Made by a program: the position numbers and the translations under genes
Source: Segatella cerevisiae
GTDB lineage: Bacteria; Bacteroidota; Bacteroidia; Bacteroidales; Bacteroidaceae
DNA length: 55,554 nt
NCBI RefSeq assembly: GCF_024054555.1
Contig: NZ_JAMXLY010000018.1
Coordinates: 1 to 55,554 of the forward strand
Reading direction: 5' to 3'
Shown here: piece by piece, positions 17,193 to 27,048 of the stretch
Position numbering within the stretch: position 1 is the stretch's first letter
How the letters are laid out: every line of letters starts with the position of its first letter
The notes under the pieces: generated by a model
Databases searched by the model: none
What the model was told of the DNA's origin: nothing
What the model saw: only the letters and a program-made list of their open reading frames with translations

Positions 17193-17912
17193 CTAATTCT
17201 TGCCTTCGTTCATGATGTGGTGGAGAGCCTCGTCACTTTTGGAATTGTCATAGCTGTGTTTCATGACTTTTGCGTCAATGTAGAAGATGATCTCTTCATC
17301 CAGGTTCGTGGTATGGTCTCCGGCACGTTCCAGTTTGAGGAATACACTCTTGAAATCGAAACAGAACTGAGCCTTTTCGGGTTTGTTATGTACGTAGTCT
17401 GCCAGTATCTTTGAGACGTTCCCGTTGATCTCGTCTACGATATTGTCTTTTGCAAAGAGACTGTTGGCCAAGTCCATATCTTCGCGTACCAGCGCCTGCC
17501 GGGCTGTGTCCATCATGGACAGGACCTGTTCGACCATTTCAGTCAACCGGAGTTTTTTGAGCAATTCCGGATCCGGTGTCTCGTCTCCTTCATCTTTGAT
17601 GATGAAGCGCGCGATGCCTTCGGCGAAATCTCCGATGCGCTCCAAGTCTGCGTTCATCTTCAGCATTGCCAAGGCAAACCGCAGATCAATGGCTACGGGG
17701 GTGTACAGGACGAGGAAGTCCTCTACATCACAATCTATTTTCAACTCTGAAGCATTAACTCTCTTTTCACGGATGATGACTTTCCATGCTTTCTTCTTGT
17801 CTGCGGTGGGGATAGCATCGCACGCCGTTTTCATCTGGTCGTAGACCAATGCCCACATGTCCAGGATTTCCTTGCGGATGGTCATCAACTCCTCTTCGAT
17901 AAATTTTACCAT
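17193..17912 (-). CDS. phoU: Phosphate signalling regulator PhoU
   Basis: A 239-residue all-helical cytosolic protein with two PhoU repeats, each carrying the metal-cluster motif: NADLERIGDFAEGI in the first and KLERAGDHTTNLDEEI in the second. PhoU links Pst transporter activity to PhoR so that the Pho response is switched off when phosphate is plentiful. It lies 59 bp downstream of pstB in the same direction, the classical pst-phoU order, and 160 bp upstream of phoB. Confidence 0.93.
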   Translation of the reverse strand: MVKFIEEELMTIRKEILDMWALVYDQMKTACDAIPTADKKKAWKVIIREKRVNASELKIDCDVEDFLVLYTPVAIDLRFALAMLKMNADLERIGDFAEGIARFIIKDEGDETPDPELLKKLRLTEMVEQVLSMMDTARQALVREDMDLANSLFAKDNIVDEINGNVSKILADYVHNKPEKAQFCFDFKSVFLKLERAGDHTTNLDEEIIFYIDAKVMKHSYDNSKSDEALHHIMNEGKN

Positions 17913-17971
17913 AATTATTGAATTTACAAATGATTAATATGGAAAAAATCAGTTTATTTTCTTAGTCTGTA

Positions 17972-18724
17972 TCAACCGAATCGACCGGTGATATAATTTT
18001 GTGTCGCTTCCTTAGAAGGATTCGTGAAGATTTTCTTGGTGTCGTCAAACTCGATGAGTTGGCCGAGATAGAAGAATGCGGTCTTGTCGCTGACACGTGC
18101 AGCCTGCTGCATGTTGTGGGTGACGATGATGATCGTGTACTGTTTCTTGATCTCATAGATCAGTTCTTCGATCTTCGTCGTGGATATCGGGTCTAGGGCT
18201 GAGGCCGGTTCATCCATGAGCAGGATGTCCGGATTGACAGCCATTGACCGTGCGATGCAGAGACGCTGCTGCTGCCCGCCTGACAAGGCGTAGGCAGATT
18301 GTTTCAGTTTGTCTTTGACCTCGTCCCACAGCGCTGCGCCTTTCAACGTCTGCTCGACCCTCTCCCGGATAAATTTTTCATCCTTTACGCCGTTCACGCG
18401 AAGGCCATAGGCTACATTCTCGTAGATGCTTTTCGGAAAAGGATTAGGGCGCTGGAAAACCATGCCTACATTCTTCCTCAATAAGTCGATATTGACGGAT
18501 TTATCATAAATGTTATGTTCATCAATGTCAATCTCACCTTCCAGTCTGGTTCCGGGGATGAGGTCGTTCATTCGGTTGAACAGTCTGAGAAATGTGGACT
18601 TGCCACACCCTGAAGGCCCGATGAAGGCAACGACTTCATGCTCATTGACTTTCAGGCTGATATCTTTCAATGCCTGGAAAGTACCATAATAGAAATTGAC
18701 ATGTTTTGCTTCAATTTTATACAT
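17972..18724 (-). CDS. pstB: Phosphate ABC transporter ATP-binding protein
   Basis: The 250-residue ATPase of the Pst importer. Walker [10 protein letters not shown], signature [10 protein letters not shown], Walker [13 protein letters not shown] and the switch His in [12 protein letters not shown] are all present. The '[18 protein letters not shown]' Q-loop region is specific for PstB. It starts one base after the pstA stop, so translation is likely coupled. Confidence 0.97.
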   Translation of the reverse strand: MYKIEAKHVNFYYGTFQALKDISLKVNEHEVVAFIGPSGCGKSTFLRLFNRMNDLIPGTRLEGEIDIDEHNIYDKSVNIDLLRKNVGMVFQRPNPFPKSIYENVAYGLRVNGVKDEKFIRERVEQTLKGAALWDEVKDKLKQSAYALSGGQQQRLCIARSMAVNPDILLMDEPASALDPISTTKIEELIYEIKKQYTIIIVTHNMQQAARVSDKTAFFYLGQLIEFDDTKKIFTNPSKEATQNYITGRFG

Positions 18725-18725
18725 C

Positions 18726-19613
18726 TTAGTTCTTTTTTAATTTTCTCTGAAAATAAATGCGGAGGAAGTTGGCAATCAAGTTGATGATGAGGATCATCAG
18801 GATAAGTACCAGTGCTGTACCGTAAGCAATAGGCATCTGTTTGTCCATATCTGTTCCGCTGGTAGCGAGGACATACAAGTGATAGGGGAGTGCCATACAT
18901 TGGTCGAAGATGCTGTGGGGGAGTTGGGGCAGGAAGTAGGCGGCGCAGGTGAACAGAATCGGGGCCGTCTCCCCTGAGATTCGTCCTAACGACAGGATCA
19001 GACCGGTCATGATATTCGGCATAGCCATAGGCAGGACGACGTGCCATATCGTTTGGAGTTTGGTGGCACCGAGTGCCCGACTGCCCTCCCTGAAACTGTC
19101 GGGGATGGCTTTGAGTGCTTCTTCAGTTGTGCGGATGACCAGTGGCAGTGCCAGTAGTCCGAGTGTCAGTGACCCGGAAAGGATGCTGTCTCCGAATCCG
19201 AAGAAATTGACGAAAAGCGCCATTCCGAACAGACCGAAGACAATGGAAGGTACGCCTGCAAGATTGTTGGTCATCATTCGGATGAACCGGATGACTTTTC
19301 CGTTTGTGGCATATTCGTTCATATAGATCCCGCTCATGATGCCTAGGGGAAAAGCGAAGATCGCTCCTCCTACCATCAGACAGAGGGTGCCGACGATGGC
19401 GGGGAGGATTCCACCACCTTTCATCCCGTCAGAAGGGAAGGTCGTGATGAAATCCCAGTTCAGGACGCCAATACCTTTCTTGATGATAAAGGCTAAGATG
19501 ACGACGAGTATCAGTACGATGATGATACTGAGTAGCCTGAATATTCCGAAGGCTACATTCTGTGCCAGTTTTTTATGCTGATGTGCATTTTGTGGAAATA
19601 CAAACTGATTCAT
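18726..19613 (-). CDS. pstA: Phosphate ABC transporter permease PstA
   Basis: A 295-residue inner-membrane permease with about six membrane helices. The EAA-type loop that contacts PstB is visible ([20 protein letters not shown]), as is the conserved '[11 protein letters not shown]' segment. It forms the translocation pathway with PstC. It lies 7 bp after pstC and 1 bp before pstB. Confidence 0.95.
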   Translation of the reverse strand: MNQFVFPQNAHQHKKLAQNVAFGIFRLLSIIIVLILVVILAFIIKKGIGVLNWDFITTFPSDGMKGGGILPAIVGTLCLMVGGAIFAFPLGIMSGIYMNEYATNGKVIRFIRMMTNNLAGVPSIVFGLFGMALFVNFFGFGDSILSGSLTLGLLALPLVIRTTEEALKAIPDSFREGSRALGATKLQTIWHVVLPMAMPNIMTGLILSLGRISGETAPILFTCAAYFLPQLPHSIFDQCMALPYHLYVLATSGTDMDKQMPIAYGTALVLILMILIINLIANFLRIYFQRKLKKN

Positions 19614-19620
19614 ATCGCGT

Positions 19621-20805
19621 TTATTTGTTTTTTGAAGAAATATACTCTACACTCCAGTTGACGATCATCGTCATGATAAACAGGATGATGCCGAGCAGGA
19701 AGAGGGATTGATAGTGAGGGCCGCCTGCAGGTGCCTCACCTAATTCAGCTGCGATGGTAGCAGGTATGGTCCGGAGGGGATCCGTGAGAGATGTCGGGAT
19801 GACGGCTGCATTGCCTGTGACCATCAGCACGGCCATCGTCTCTCCGAATGCACGGCCGATACCCAGTACGATGGCGGATGTGATGCCTGATATGGAGTAA
19901 GGGATCACCACCTTATATATAGTCTGCCATTGCGTGGCGCCTAAGGCAAGACTGGCTTCCCGCATTTCCCGGGGACAGTTCTGCATGGCATCCTCACTCA
20001 CCGATATGATGGTAGGCAATGCCATAATTGCCAGTACGATACTCCCTGCCAGTCCGCTTTCCCCTACCGGTAAGTGGAAGATGTCCTGCAGAAGGGGCAC
20101 GATGACAATGAGTCCGAAGAAACCGTAGACCACTGAAGGGATGCCATTCAGGAGTTCGATGATCGGCTTGAGGAATGCCCGGATCTTCGGACTGGCGACT
20201 TCCGAAAGATAGATGGAGACAGATAGACCGAAAGGCAGGGAGAACAAGATCGCGAAGAAGGTCACCCATATCGTCCCTAATATAAGAGGTAAGAACCCGA
20301 ACTGGGCTGCAGGTGTCGCTGTCGGAAACCATTGCTTCCCAAAAAGCGTTTCGGAAAACGAGATGTGATGGTCCTTCAATTGCTTGCCTTTGAAATCCTT
20401 TTGGACGAATTCCTTGGGCACGAAACCGATGAGACCGGGATAGGTCTCCACTAACTGGTTGATGCATTTCCCTGCGTTTTCATAATTCTTCCCCAGTTGC
20501 TTCTCACTGAAATAGGAGAGCATATCGTCAAACCTGAAAACTTTGATGGGGCGGTCTTTTCCGCCTAATTGCTTCCAATTGCTGATGTCTTGGTCAAATA
20601 CCTTGTTGATTTGGTCGGCATTCAACTCATTGACCGGATTGGACTTGTTGACGACCAATGTATAACCGTCTTCTATTGACTTCTGGGAAAACAATCCGAA
20701 ACCCTCAGAAAAAAGAAATACGATAATCAATACGATGACTATACTGGTCAGAAAACCGCTGCATGTAATAATACCACTGATTACTTTTTCAAAGAATGCT
20801 TTCAT
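19621..20805 (-). CDS. pstC: Phosphate ABC transporter permease PstC with an inserted PstS-like half domain
   Basis: A 394-residue permease, longer than the roughly 320 residues of E. coli PstC. After the first helix (about 17-35) an extracytoplasmic insert of about 125 residues precedes the remaining helices. Residues 49-80 of the insert ('VVNKSNPVNELNADQ', 'NWKQLGGKDRPIKVFR') align with residues 104-135 of the separate PstS of this locus ('VVNPSNPISHLTRAQ', 'NWKQL'), and 'YPGLIGFVP' matches the later 'GAIGYVG' strand of PstS. The permease thus carries part of a binding-protein fold on its outer face. The EAA loop (EASLALGATQWQTIYKVVIP) and 'GIPSVVYGFFG' are intact. First gene of pstC-pstA-pstB-phoU. 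Confidence 0.93.
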   Translation of the reverse strand: MKAFFEKVISGIITCSGFLTSIVIVLIIVFLFSEGFGLFSQKSIEDGYTLVVNKSNPVNELNADQINKVFDQDISNWKQLGGKDRPIKVFRFDDMLSYFSEKQLGKNYENAGKCINQLVETYPGLIGFVPKEFVQKDFKGKQLKDHHISFSETLFGKQWFPTATPAAQFGFLPLILGTIWVTFFAILFSLPFGLSVSIYLSEVASPKIRAFLKPIIELLNGIPSVVYGFFGLIVIVPLLQDIFHLPVGESGLAGSIVLAIMALPTIISVSEDAMQNCPREMREASLALGATQWQTIYKVVIPYSISGITSAIVLGIGRAFGETMAVLMVTGNAAVIPTSLTDPLRTIPATIAAELGEAPAGGPHYQSLFLLGIILFIMTMIVNWSVEYISSKNK

Positions 20806-20828
20806 ACATTTACTTGTTACTTTGAGTG

Positions 20829-20886
20829 CAAAAGTAGGTATGGGATGTGAATTCTGTGTAAAGAAAACGTTACGATCTTGTTACAT
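20829..20886 (-). promoter_or_regulatory. Pho boxes and promoter of the pstCAB-phoU operon
   Basis: Reading leftward, ATGTAAC (20880-20886) and TCGTAAC (20869-20875) are 11 bp apart, with a degenerate third repeat at 20858-20864. A -7 element TACTTTTG occupies 20829-20836, 21 bp from the nearest repeat. This is the same geometry as at the PiT and SusC promoters. Confidence 0.7.
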
Positions 20887-20904
20887 TTCTTGTTTTTATA
20901 GGTT

Positions 20905-20962
20905 TTGTAACCCGAATGTAATCTGTTCGCAAAATGCTTGTAATACGGAAAGACTTATTTTG
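20905..20962 (+). promoter_or_regulatory. Pho boxes and promoter of pstS
   Basis: TTGTAAC at 20905, ATGTAAT at 20916, a degenerate unit at 20927 and TTGTAAT at 20938 share one 11-bp phase. A -7-like TATTTTG (one base short of consensus) is at 20956-20962, 17 bases before the ATG. It is back to back with the pstC promoter. Confidence 0.65.
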
Positions 20963-20979
20963 CAGAAAATAAATAGGAT

Positions 20980-21816
20980 ATGAAAATAATCAATTTTGTA
21001 CTGATTGCTTTGCTCCTGGTCTTTTCAGGAGTTGCCGATGCACAGAAAATCAAGGGTAGTGATACCGTATTGCCTGTTTCTCAGGAAGCATCTGAAACCT
21101 ATATGAAATCTCATCCGAATGCGCATTTGATGGTAACGGGCGGCGGCTCGGGCGTAGGAATCTCGTCTCTTCTTGACGGGACTACAGACATCGCTATGGC
21201 TTCCCGCTCCATCAAGTTCGGGGAAAGGATGAACCTGAAGAAGAACCATAAAGAACTCCGGCAGGTCATCGTCGCTTACGATGCTTTGGCCGTGGTTGTC
21301 AACCCTTCAAATCCTATCTCTCATCTGACGAGGGCTCAACTGGAACTGATCTTCAGAGGCAAATTGACGAATTGGAAACAACTGGTGGACCCGGTTACTC
21401 ACAGACGGGGACCTAACTTGAAGATCATTGTCTATTCCCGTGAAACTTCTTCAGGGACATACGAATTTTTCAAGACGAGTGTGTTGAAAGAAAAGAACTA
21501 TATGGCTGGTGTCTTGTCTATGCCTGCGACAGGTGCCGTCATCCAGTCTGTGAGGCAGACGAGGGGAGCGATAGGATATGTCGGACTCGCTTATGTCAAC
21601 AAGTATGTCAAGGCACTGCACGTCTCTTATGACAACAGGAGGTTCGTTTATCCGAATATGATGACCGGTCACAAACGTATCTATCCGATTATCCGCCCGC
21701 TTTTCTATTATTATACAGCGGATAAGTCGTCCAGGGTATTGCCTTTTATTCACTTCCTTCTTTCTCAGCGTGGGCAGCAGATCGTCATGAAATGCGGCTA
21801 TGTACCTCTGAAGTGA
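20980..21816 (+). CDS. pstS: Periplasmic phosphate-binding protein PstS
   Basis: A 278-residue secreted binding protein with a type I signal peptide (ends ADAQ). Phosphate-contact motifs are visible: KGSDTVLP, GGGSGVGISSLLDG, MASRSIK and SRETSSGTYEFF. It delivers Pi to PstC/PstA. It is transcribed divergently from the permease operon, and the shared 170-bp region holds two Pho-box sets. A second, lipid-anchored PstS-like protein is encoded at 37137-38114. Confidence 0.93.
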   Translation: MKIINFVLIALLLVFSGVADAQKIKGSDTVLPVSQEASETYMKSHPNAHLMVTGGGSGVGISSLLDGTTDIAMASRSIKFGERMNLKKNHKELRQVIVAYDALAVVVNPSNPISHLTRAQLELIFRGKLTNWKQLVDPVTHRRGPNLKIIVYSRETSSGTYEFFKTSVLKEKNYMAGVLSMPATGAVIQSVRQTRGAIGYVGLAYVNKYVKALHVSYDNRRFVYPNMMTGHKRIYPIIRPLFYYYTADKSSRVLPFIHFLLSQRGQQIVMKCGYVPLK

Positions 21817-21976
21817 TGGGTGTTCCTTGTTTGTAATTGGGTTCGGTTAAAGGTGGGGATTTTATACCTGCCTTTTTTTATGCCCTTTTGCCTGGGATAG
21901 GTCATTTGTATTGAAAAACAACTTTTATTTCAGTTGCTTTCCTATATTTACTTCCTAATTATTGTCAAATAGATAT

Positions 21977-21992
21977 TATTTTTGTAATTTTG
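21977..21992 (+). promoter_or_regulatory. Promoter -7 region of the SNF transporter gene
   Basis: Two adjacent TAnnTTTG matches, TATTTTTG (21977-21984) and TAATTTTG (21985-21992). ATTG at 21961-21964 is a possible -33 box for the second (20-bp spacer). The ATG is at 22024. Confidence 0.5.
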
Positions 21993-22023
21993 CTGTATAT
22001 CAACATTAATAGTTAGTAATGTA

Positions 22024-23385
22024 ATGCCAGGAAAAGAAAGAGAAAACTTCGGTACAAAGATAGGCGCGATTTTGGCTACGGCAGGTTCTGCTGTGGGATT
22101 AGGGAATATCTGGCGCTTTCCGTATATGACAGGGCATGATGGCGGAGCCGCCTTCCTGTTGGCGTATATCGGTTGTGTGCTGGCTCTCGGCATTCCCGGC
22201 ATGGTCAGTGAGTTTATCATCGGCCGTCATTCTGCTGCGAATGCCGCAAGGGCCTATCGCAAAGTTTCTAAAGGTGGTCCCGGGGGTATAATCGGTTATC
22301 TGGGTGTTTTCACGTCAATGATCGTCTTAGGTTTCTATGCCGTTATTGCGGGGTGGTGCCTGCAATATCTTTTCGGTTCCATGATAGGACAGATCCACGG
22401 CAATGCACAGGAAGTAAAAAACTATTTCCAAGATTTTTCTGCAGATCCTTTCAAACCTGTCCTCTGGACCATTGTCTTTATCATGCTGACGCATTTCATT
22501 GTCGTCAAAGGGGTGAGGAAGGGACTGGAAAGAGCTTCCGGTATTATGATGCCTGCACTGTTCCTCATCCTGATCCTGATCGTTGTTGCATCCTGTCTTC
22601 TGCCGAATGCCTCAAAGGGGATAATCTTCCTCTTCAAACCGGATTTCTCTAAGGTGACACCTCATGTCATCTTTGACGCCTTAGGCCAGGCCTTCTTTTC
22701 CTTGAGTCTTGGGTCGGCATGCCTTTGCACCTATGCTTCTTACTTCAGTCGGCAGACAAAACTGGGTACTTCTGCTACCCAGATTGCTCTGATTGATACC
22801 GGTGTTGCCATCTTAGCCGGTCTCATGATTTTCCCTGCCGCTTTTTCAGTAGGCGTCAATCCTGATAGTGGTCCTGCGTTGATCTTCCTGACATTGCCCG
22901 GCGTGTTCCAGCAGGCTTTCGCATCAGTTCCGGTCATCGGCTATCTTGTAGCCGTGCTTTTCTATACTTTGCTCGCGTTGGCTGCACTGACGTCTACGAT
23001 TTCGATGCATGAGATCGGCACGTCTTTCTTCTATGAGGAATTTCATCTGACACGGAAGAAGGGGGCATGGATAGAGACGGCCTGTTGTTGTGTCATCGGA
23101 GTACCTTGTGCCTTGTCTTGTGGGGCTGTGTCGGGTCTCAAGGTCTTAGGCATGTCTTTTCTCGATTTCTGCAATAATCTGACCTCTGATATCCTCCTGC
23201 CTTTGGGCTCTCTGCTGACTTGCTTGTTGGTGGGGTGGTTGATACCCAAGAAGATGGTTCAGGATGAGTACACTAACTGGGGAACATTGAAGGGACGGAC
23301 TTTCGGCCTATATCTTTTCGCTGTCCGCATCTTGTGCCCATTGTGCATTCTCGCTATCTTTTTACATCAATTCGGGGCAATATAA
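22024..23385 (+). CDS. Sodium-dependent transporter of the SNF (NSS) family
   Basis: A 453-residue inner-membrane symporter with about 11-12 helices and a LeuT fold. The N-terminal signature GSAVGLGNIWRFPYM, which forms sodium and substrate sites in helix 1, is intact, as are 'GGAAFLLAYIG' and the helix-8-like 'LAALTSTISMHEIG'. Members import amino acids or related amines with Na+; the substrate cannot be told from sequence. It stands alone with its own promoter. Confidence 0.9.
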   Translation: MPGKERENFGTKIGAILATAGSAVGLGNIWRFPYMTGHDGGAAFLLAYIGCVLALGIPGMVSEFIIGRHSAANAARAYRKVSKGGPGGIIGYLGVFTSMIVLGFYAVIAGWCLQYLFGSMIGQIHGNAQEVKNYFQDFSADPFKPVLWTIVFIMLTHFIVVKGVRKGLERASGIMMPALFLILILIVVASCLLPNASKGIIFLFKPDFSKVTPHVIFDALGQAFFSLSLGSACLCTYASYFSRQTKLGTSATQIALIDTGVAILAGLMIFPAAFSVGVNPDSGPALIFLTLPGVFQQAFASVPVIGYLVAVLFYTLLALAALTSTISMHEIGTSFFYEEFHLTRKKGAWIETACCCVIGVPCALSCGAVSGLKVLGMSFLDFCNNLTSDILLPLGSLLTCLLVGWLIPKKMVQDEYTNWGTLKGRTFGLYLFAVRILCPLCILAIFLHQFGAI

Positions 23386-23477
23386 GTGGTTAGGTTGCGT
23401 TATCAACTTGAACGAGCTTTGACTCCCGCTTTTCAGAATAGGGTATCCTGAAATCATGAATACTAAAGTCTAATACG

Positions 23478-23597
23478 ATGAAACACGAATTATTAATCTT
23501 GAAACTTTTCCGAAAGTTTGCAGACAAACGGTCTTCCGGCGTCACTTATGTTGCTTCTTTCTATGCAGCTTTTTTATTTCTGTTGGTCGGATTTTAA
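23478..23597 (+). CDS. Possible 39-residue membrane peptide upstream of the HhH protein
   Basis: ATG at 23478, TAA at 23595-23597. The peptide has a basic N-terminal half (KLFRKFADKRSSG) and a hydrophobic C-terminal helix (YVASFYAAFLFLLVGF). It is in the same frame as the HhH gene, whose start follows 12 bases later. It could be a coupled small membrane protein, or an older N-terminus of the HhH protein cut off by a stop. No family recognised. Confidence 0.35.
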   Translation: MKHELLILKLFRKFADKRSSGVTYVASFYAAFLFLLVGF

Positions 23598-23609
23598 ATC
23601 GTAGTTGTC

Positions 23610-24539
23610 TTGTTCCTGAATCAGTTTTTTTATCTTCAACGGAATGACCGTCGTGCTATTCTGGTGATTCTGGTCGTGGTAGTGGTCGCCTTGGCAGCGG
23701 TATTTTTCATTGGCGGAAGGAACCGTCGCTCTTTGTCTTTGACCGATTCTTTGGATCAACCGTTGAGACAACAGGGAAGATGGCGACAGGGTTATCCTTA
23801 TTCCAAAGGATATGGCGGTAGCTTCTCACAACAGGGACTGCAATTGGCTCCTTTTGATCCGAACACGGCTGACAGTACACAACTGCTTCATCTCGGGCTT
23901 GCTCCCTGGCAGGTGAGGAGCCTCTATCATTATCGTGCGAAGGGTGGAATGTTCAGGAAACCTTCTGATTTCGCCCGCTTGTACGGATTGACGAAGAAGC
24001 AGTTTAGGACTTTAGCGCCTTACATCCGCATCTCTGATGACTATGCACCTGCCGCAGGCCTGTATTCGCAGACCGGTAACCGTTCCCCTGAAGACCTAAA
24101 GCATGAGGATACGATCCATTACAGTTATCCGGTGAAATTGAAACTGGGACAACAGATATCCCTGAATGCTTCCGACACCTCCTCCCTCCAGAAGATTCCG
24201 GGTATCGGCAGTGCTTATGCTCGGGCTATCATCAATTACCGCAATCGTTTAGGCGGCTTTTACAGTGTCAAACAGATTGAGGAGATAGGCGGGGTTCCTC
24301 CTGAAGCCGAAAAATACCTGAAGGTTTCACCCTCAGGTATTCATCGGCTTAAAATCAATCAGTTGACTGTTAATCAACTCCGCCGTCATCCTTATATCAA
24401 TTTTTATCAAGCACGTACGATCTATGATTACCGTCGCCTGCACGGACCGATCAAGAATTTGAATCAACTGGCGAATGACCGGGATTTTCCACCTGCAGAG
24501 ATAGCCAGACTCGCTCCTTATATTGACTATGGCTTGTAA
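23610..24539 (+). CDS. ComEA-like helix-hairpin-helix protein
   Basis: A 309-residue protein with one N-terminal membrane helix ('RRAILVILVVVVVALAAVF') and three helix-hairpin-helix units: around 80-130 (DPNTADSTQLLHLGL...), 185-240 (NASDTSSLQKIPGIGSAYA, the best match) and 250-305. HhH units bind DNA without sequence preference; ComEA relatives receive incoming DNA at the membrane in transformation. No ATG precedes the conserved part, so a TTG start at 23610 is proposed; relatives start just before the same 'FFYxxxxDRRAI' segment. A role in DNA uptake is by analogy only, as no other com gene is nearby. Confidence 0.75.
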   Translation: MFLNQFFYLQRNDRRAILVILVVVVVALAAVFFIGGRNRRSLSLTDSLDQPLRQQGRWRQGYPYSKGYGGSFSQQGLQLAPFDPNTADSTQLLHLGLAPWQVRSLYHYRAKGGMFRKPSDFARLYGLTKKQFRTLAPYIRISDDYAPAAGLYSQTGNRSPEDLKHEDTIHYSYPVKLKLGQQISLNASDTSSLQKIPGIGSAYARAIINYRNRLGGFYSVKQIEEIGGVPPEAEKYLKVSPSGIHRLKINQLTVNQLRRHPYINFYQARTIYDYRRLHGPIKNLNQLANDRDFPPAEIARLAPYIDYGL

Positions 24540-24627
24540 GAGGGGTACTAAGAGCGAAGGGCTGCGGCTATCATTTGACTTGCGCTCAATGAAGATGGAC
24601 AAGTCTTAGAGAAAGTGGAGTATCTTC

Positions 24628-26943
24628 TTATTTCTTATAGTCGTTTCTGAGTATTTTGGCTGCTTCGACCAAGTTATGGATGGATGGCTTTGTCTCCTCC
24701 CATCCCCGTGTCTTGAGTCCGCAGTCAGGATTGACCCACAGATATTCAGGATTGATCAGTGCGGCAGCCTTTTTGAGCAGGTTGACGATTTCTTGCACTG
24801 ATGGTATTCTGATGGAGTGAATATCGTAGATGCCTGGTCCTATTTCGTTGGGATAACGGAAATGGTGGAAGACGTCGAGGAGATCCATTTGTGACCGGGA
24901 GCACTCTATCGTAATGACATCTGCATCCATACGGGCAATATCCGCGATGATGTCGTTGAATTCTGAATAGCAGATATGGGTGTGAATCTGTGTCTCGTCC
25001 CTCACGCCACTTGAAGCAAGGCGGAAACAGTCGACAGCCCATTTCAGGTGGTCGGGCCACTCTTCTTTTCTTAAAGGCAAACCTTCACGTATGGCCGGTT
25101 CATCGATCTGAATGATTTTGATACCGGCTTTCTCTAGATCCTGGACCTCATCTCTGATCGCCAGGGCAATCTGCTTACACGTTTCCGAACGGGGTTGGTC
25201 ATTGCGGACAAAGGACCATTCCAGAATCGTGACAGGACCGGTGAGCATACCCTTGACCGGTTTGCTCGTCAGTGACTGGGCATAGGTGATCCAGTCGACT
25301 GTCATGGGTTGAGGCCGAAAGACATCTCCATAAATGATTGGGGGTTTCACGCAGCGCGAACCATAACTCTGAACCCACGCGTTTTGTGTGAATGCAAACC
25401 CGGAGAGTTGCTCTCCGAAATATTCGACCATATCGTTTCTCTCGAATTCTCCATGTACGAGGACATCCAGTCCTGTTTCTTCCTCCCAACTGATGCATCT
25501 GGCGATTTCCTCTTTCAGAAATTTCCGGTAGTCTTCTATCGAAACTTCGCCCTTGCGAAACTTGGATCGCCAGGTTCTGACTTCCTTTGTCTGGGGAAAT
25601 GAGCCGATTGTCGTAGTGGGGAACAGTGGCAGGTTCAGTCTCTCATGTTGGAGTTTTCTGCGTACAGGGTAGGCATTCTTACGGTGATAGGCATCAGCAG
25701 TAATTTTCTTGAGGCGTTCACCGATCTTTTTGTCGTGGACCTTTTGCGATTGGGCGCGTTCTTTCAGGTCTCTGGTCTGACTCACCACGTGTTTGATGGC
25801 TTCCGTATCATTGTTGATGTAGCCTTTCAGCGTGGTCAGTTCTTCGGTTTTCTGCAACGTGAAAGCCAGCCATCTCTTGATTTCAGGATGCAGGACATTT
25901 TCGTTCTGTTCCAGTTGCAGATCATAGGGGATATGGAGGAATGAGCATGACGGAGAGATGAAGATCCGGTCATAGCCTAATCTGCTTGCGGCCTCTCTGA
26001 TAAGGGATAGGGCTTGTTCAAGGTCGTCCTTCCAGATGTTCCGTCCGTCGATGACGCCCAAGGAGAGTATCTTGTCTTCCGGAAAGTGGGATATGAGTTG
26101 GATCTGTTTCGGTCCTCTGACTAAATCCAGATGGATTGCGGCGACAGGCAGTGATAACGCCAGGTCAGCATTGTCTTTCAAATCACCGAAATAAGTGTTC
26201 AAAATAATTTTCAAATGAGTAGCCTCGTGTATCTTCTCAAAGGCAAGGCGATAGGCTTCTGCCGCATCTTCCGGGAGGTCTGTTACCAGAGCCGGCTCTT
26301 CGATCTGGACCCACTCACTGCCCGCCTTTTCAAGTTGTTCGAGCAGTTGGATATAGGTAGGCAGCAGTTGGTTGAGGAGCTCCAACCGGTTAAAATGAGA
26401 TTCCTTTTCTTTACCCAGCAAGAGAAACGTTATCGGGCCGATCAGGACAGGGACAGTCTGTATGCCCAAACTCTTGGCTTCCTTAAACTCCCGTACAGCC
26501 TTGTCGTCGAAAAGTTTGAACTGCTGCTGCTTGGTGAATTCAGGTACAATGTAATGATAATTGGTATCCCACCATTTCGTCATCTCCATGGCAATGACAT
26601 CTTCTCCATCCTTCTGCATTCCCCTGGCCATCGCAAAATAGAGAGCTGACTTGTTGTCTTTCAAGTCCCGGTATCTCGAAGGGATGGCATCCAGCATCAG
26701 ACACATATCCAGTACCTGGTCATAGAAAGAGAAGTCATTACTTGGAATCAGGTCAATTCCTTTGTCTTTTTGTGTCAACCAGTTGGCCTTTCTGATCTGA
26801 CGTCCGGCGTCAAGGAGTTCTTCTTCAGATATCTTTCCTTTCCAGAACGCCTCACAAGCCTTTTTGAGTTCCCGGTGGGCACCTATCCGAGGGTACCCTA
26901 ATACTTGTGTCTTTAATTTCGAAGGTGTGATTGCTTTTTTCAT
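24628..26943 (-). CDS. metE: Cobalamin-independent methionine synthase
   Basis: Transfers the methyl group of 5-methyltetrahydropteroyl-triglutamate to homocysteine in the cytosol, without B12. At 771 residues it is full length: the N-terminal barrel begins with 'LGYPRIGAHRELKKA', and the catalytic C-terminal barrel begins after 'TTTIGSFPQTKEVR'. Zinc ligands are visible in HTHICYSEF and NPDCGLKTRG. It is divergent from an Lrp-family regulator. The leader of about 100 bases contains a perfect 9-bp inverted repeat (26964-27000), hinting at post-initiation control. Confidence 0.96.
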   Translation of the reverse strand: MKKAITPSKLKTQVLGYPRIGAHRELKKACEAFWKGKISEEELLDAGRQIRKANWLTQKDKGIDLIPSNDFSFYDQVLDMCLMLDAIPSRYRDLKDNKSALYFAMARGMQKDGEDVIAMEMTKWWDTNYHYIVPEFTKQQQFKLFDDKAVREFKEAKSLGIQTVPVLIGPITFLLLGKEKESHFNRLELLNQLLPTYIQLLEQLEKAGSEWVQIEEPALVTDLPEDAAEAYRLAFEKIHEATHLKIILNTYFGDLKDNADLALSLPVAAIHLDLVRGPKQIQLISHFPEDKILSLGVIDGRNIWKDDLEQALSLIREAASRLGYDRIFISPSCSFLHIPYDLQLEQNENVLHPEIKRWLAFTLQKTEELTTLKGYINNDTEAIKHVVSQTRDLKERAQSQKVHDKKIGERLKKITADAYHRKNAYPVRRKLQHERLNLPLFPTTTIGSFPQTKEVRTWRSKFRKGEVSIEDYRKFLKEEIARCISWEEETGLDVLVHGEFERNDMVEYFGEQLSGFAFTQNAWVQSYGSRCVKPPIIYGDVFRPQPMTVDWITYAQSLTSKPVKGMLTGPVTILEWSFVRNDQPRSETCKQIALAIRDEVQDLEKAGIKIIQIDEPAIREGLPLRKEEWPDHLKWAVDCFRLASSGVRDETQIHTHICYSEFNDIIADIARMDADVITIECSRSQMDLLDVFHHFRYPNEIGPGIYDIHSIRIPSVQEIVNLLKKAAALINPEYLWVNPDCGLKTRGWEETKPSIHNLVEAAKILRNDYKK

Positions 26944-26963
26944 TGTTTTCTTATTTTAGTATT

Positions 26964-27000
26964 CCGGTCATACTGGTATATAATCTGTGTCTATGACCGG
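26964..27000 (-). promoter_or_regulatory. Inverted repeat in the metE leader
   Basis: CCGGTCATA (26964-26972) and TATGACCGG (26992-27000) form a perfect 9-bp stem with a 19-base loop, ending about 20 bases before the metE ATG. It could be an RNA hairpin controlling translation, or an operator. It does not show the conserved core of a SAM-I riboswitch. Confidence 0.5.
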
Positions 27001-27048
27001 TTTCTATCTTGTCGTCGATTCGAATTGTGTAAGAATTCTATCTGGGGA

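Noticed and set aside
26944..27048. SAM or cobalamin riboswitch before metE
   Set aside because: Only one hairpin is visible and none of the conserved riboswitch core sequence is present.
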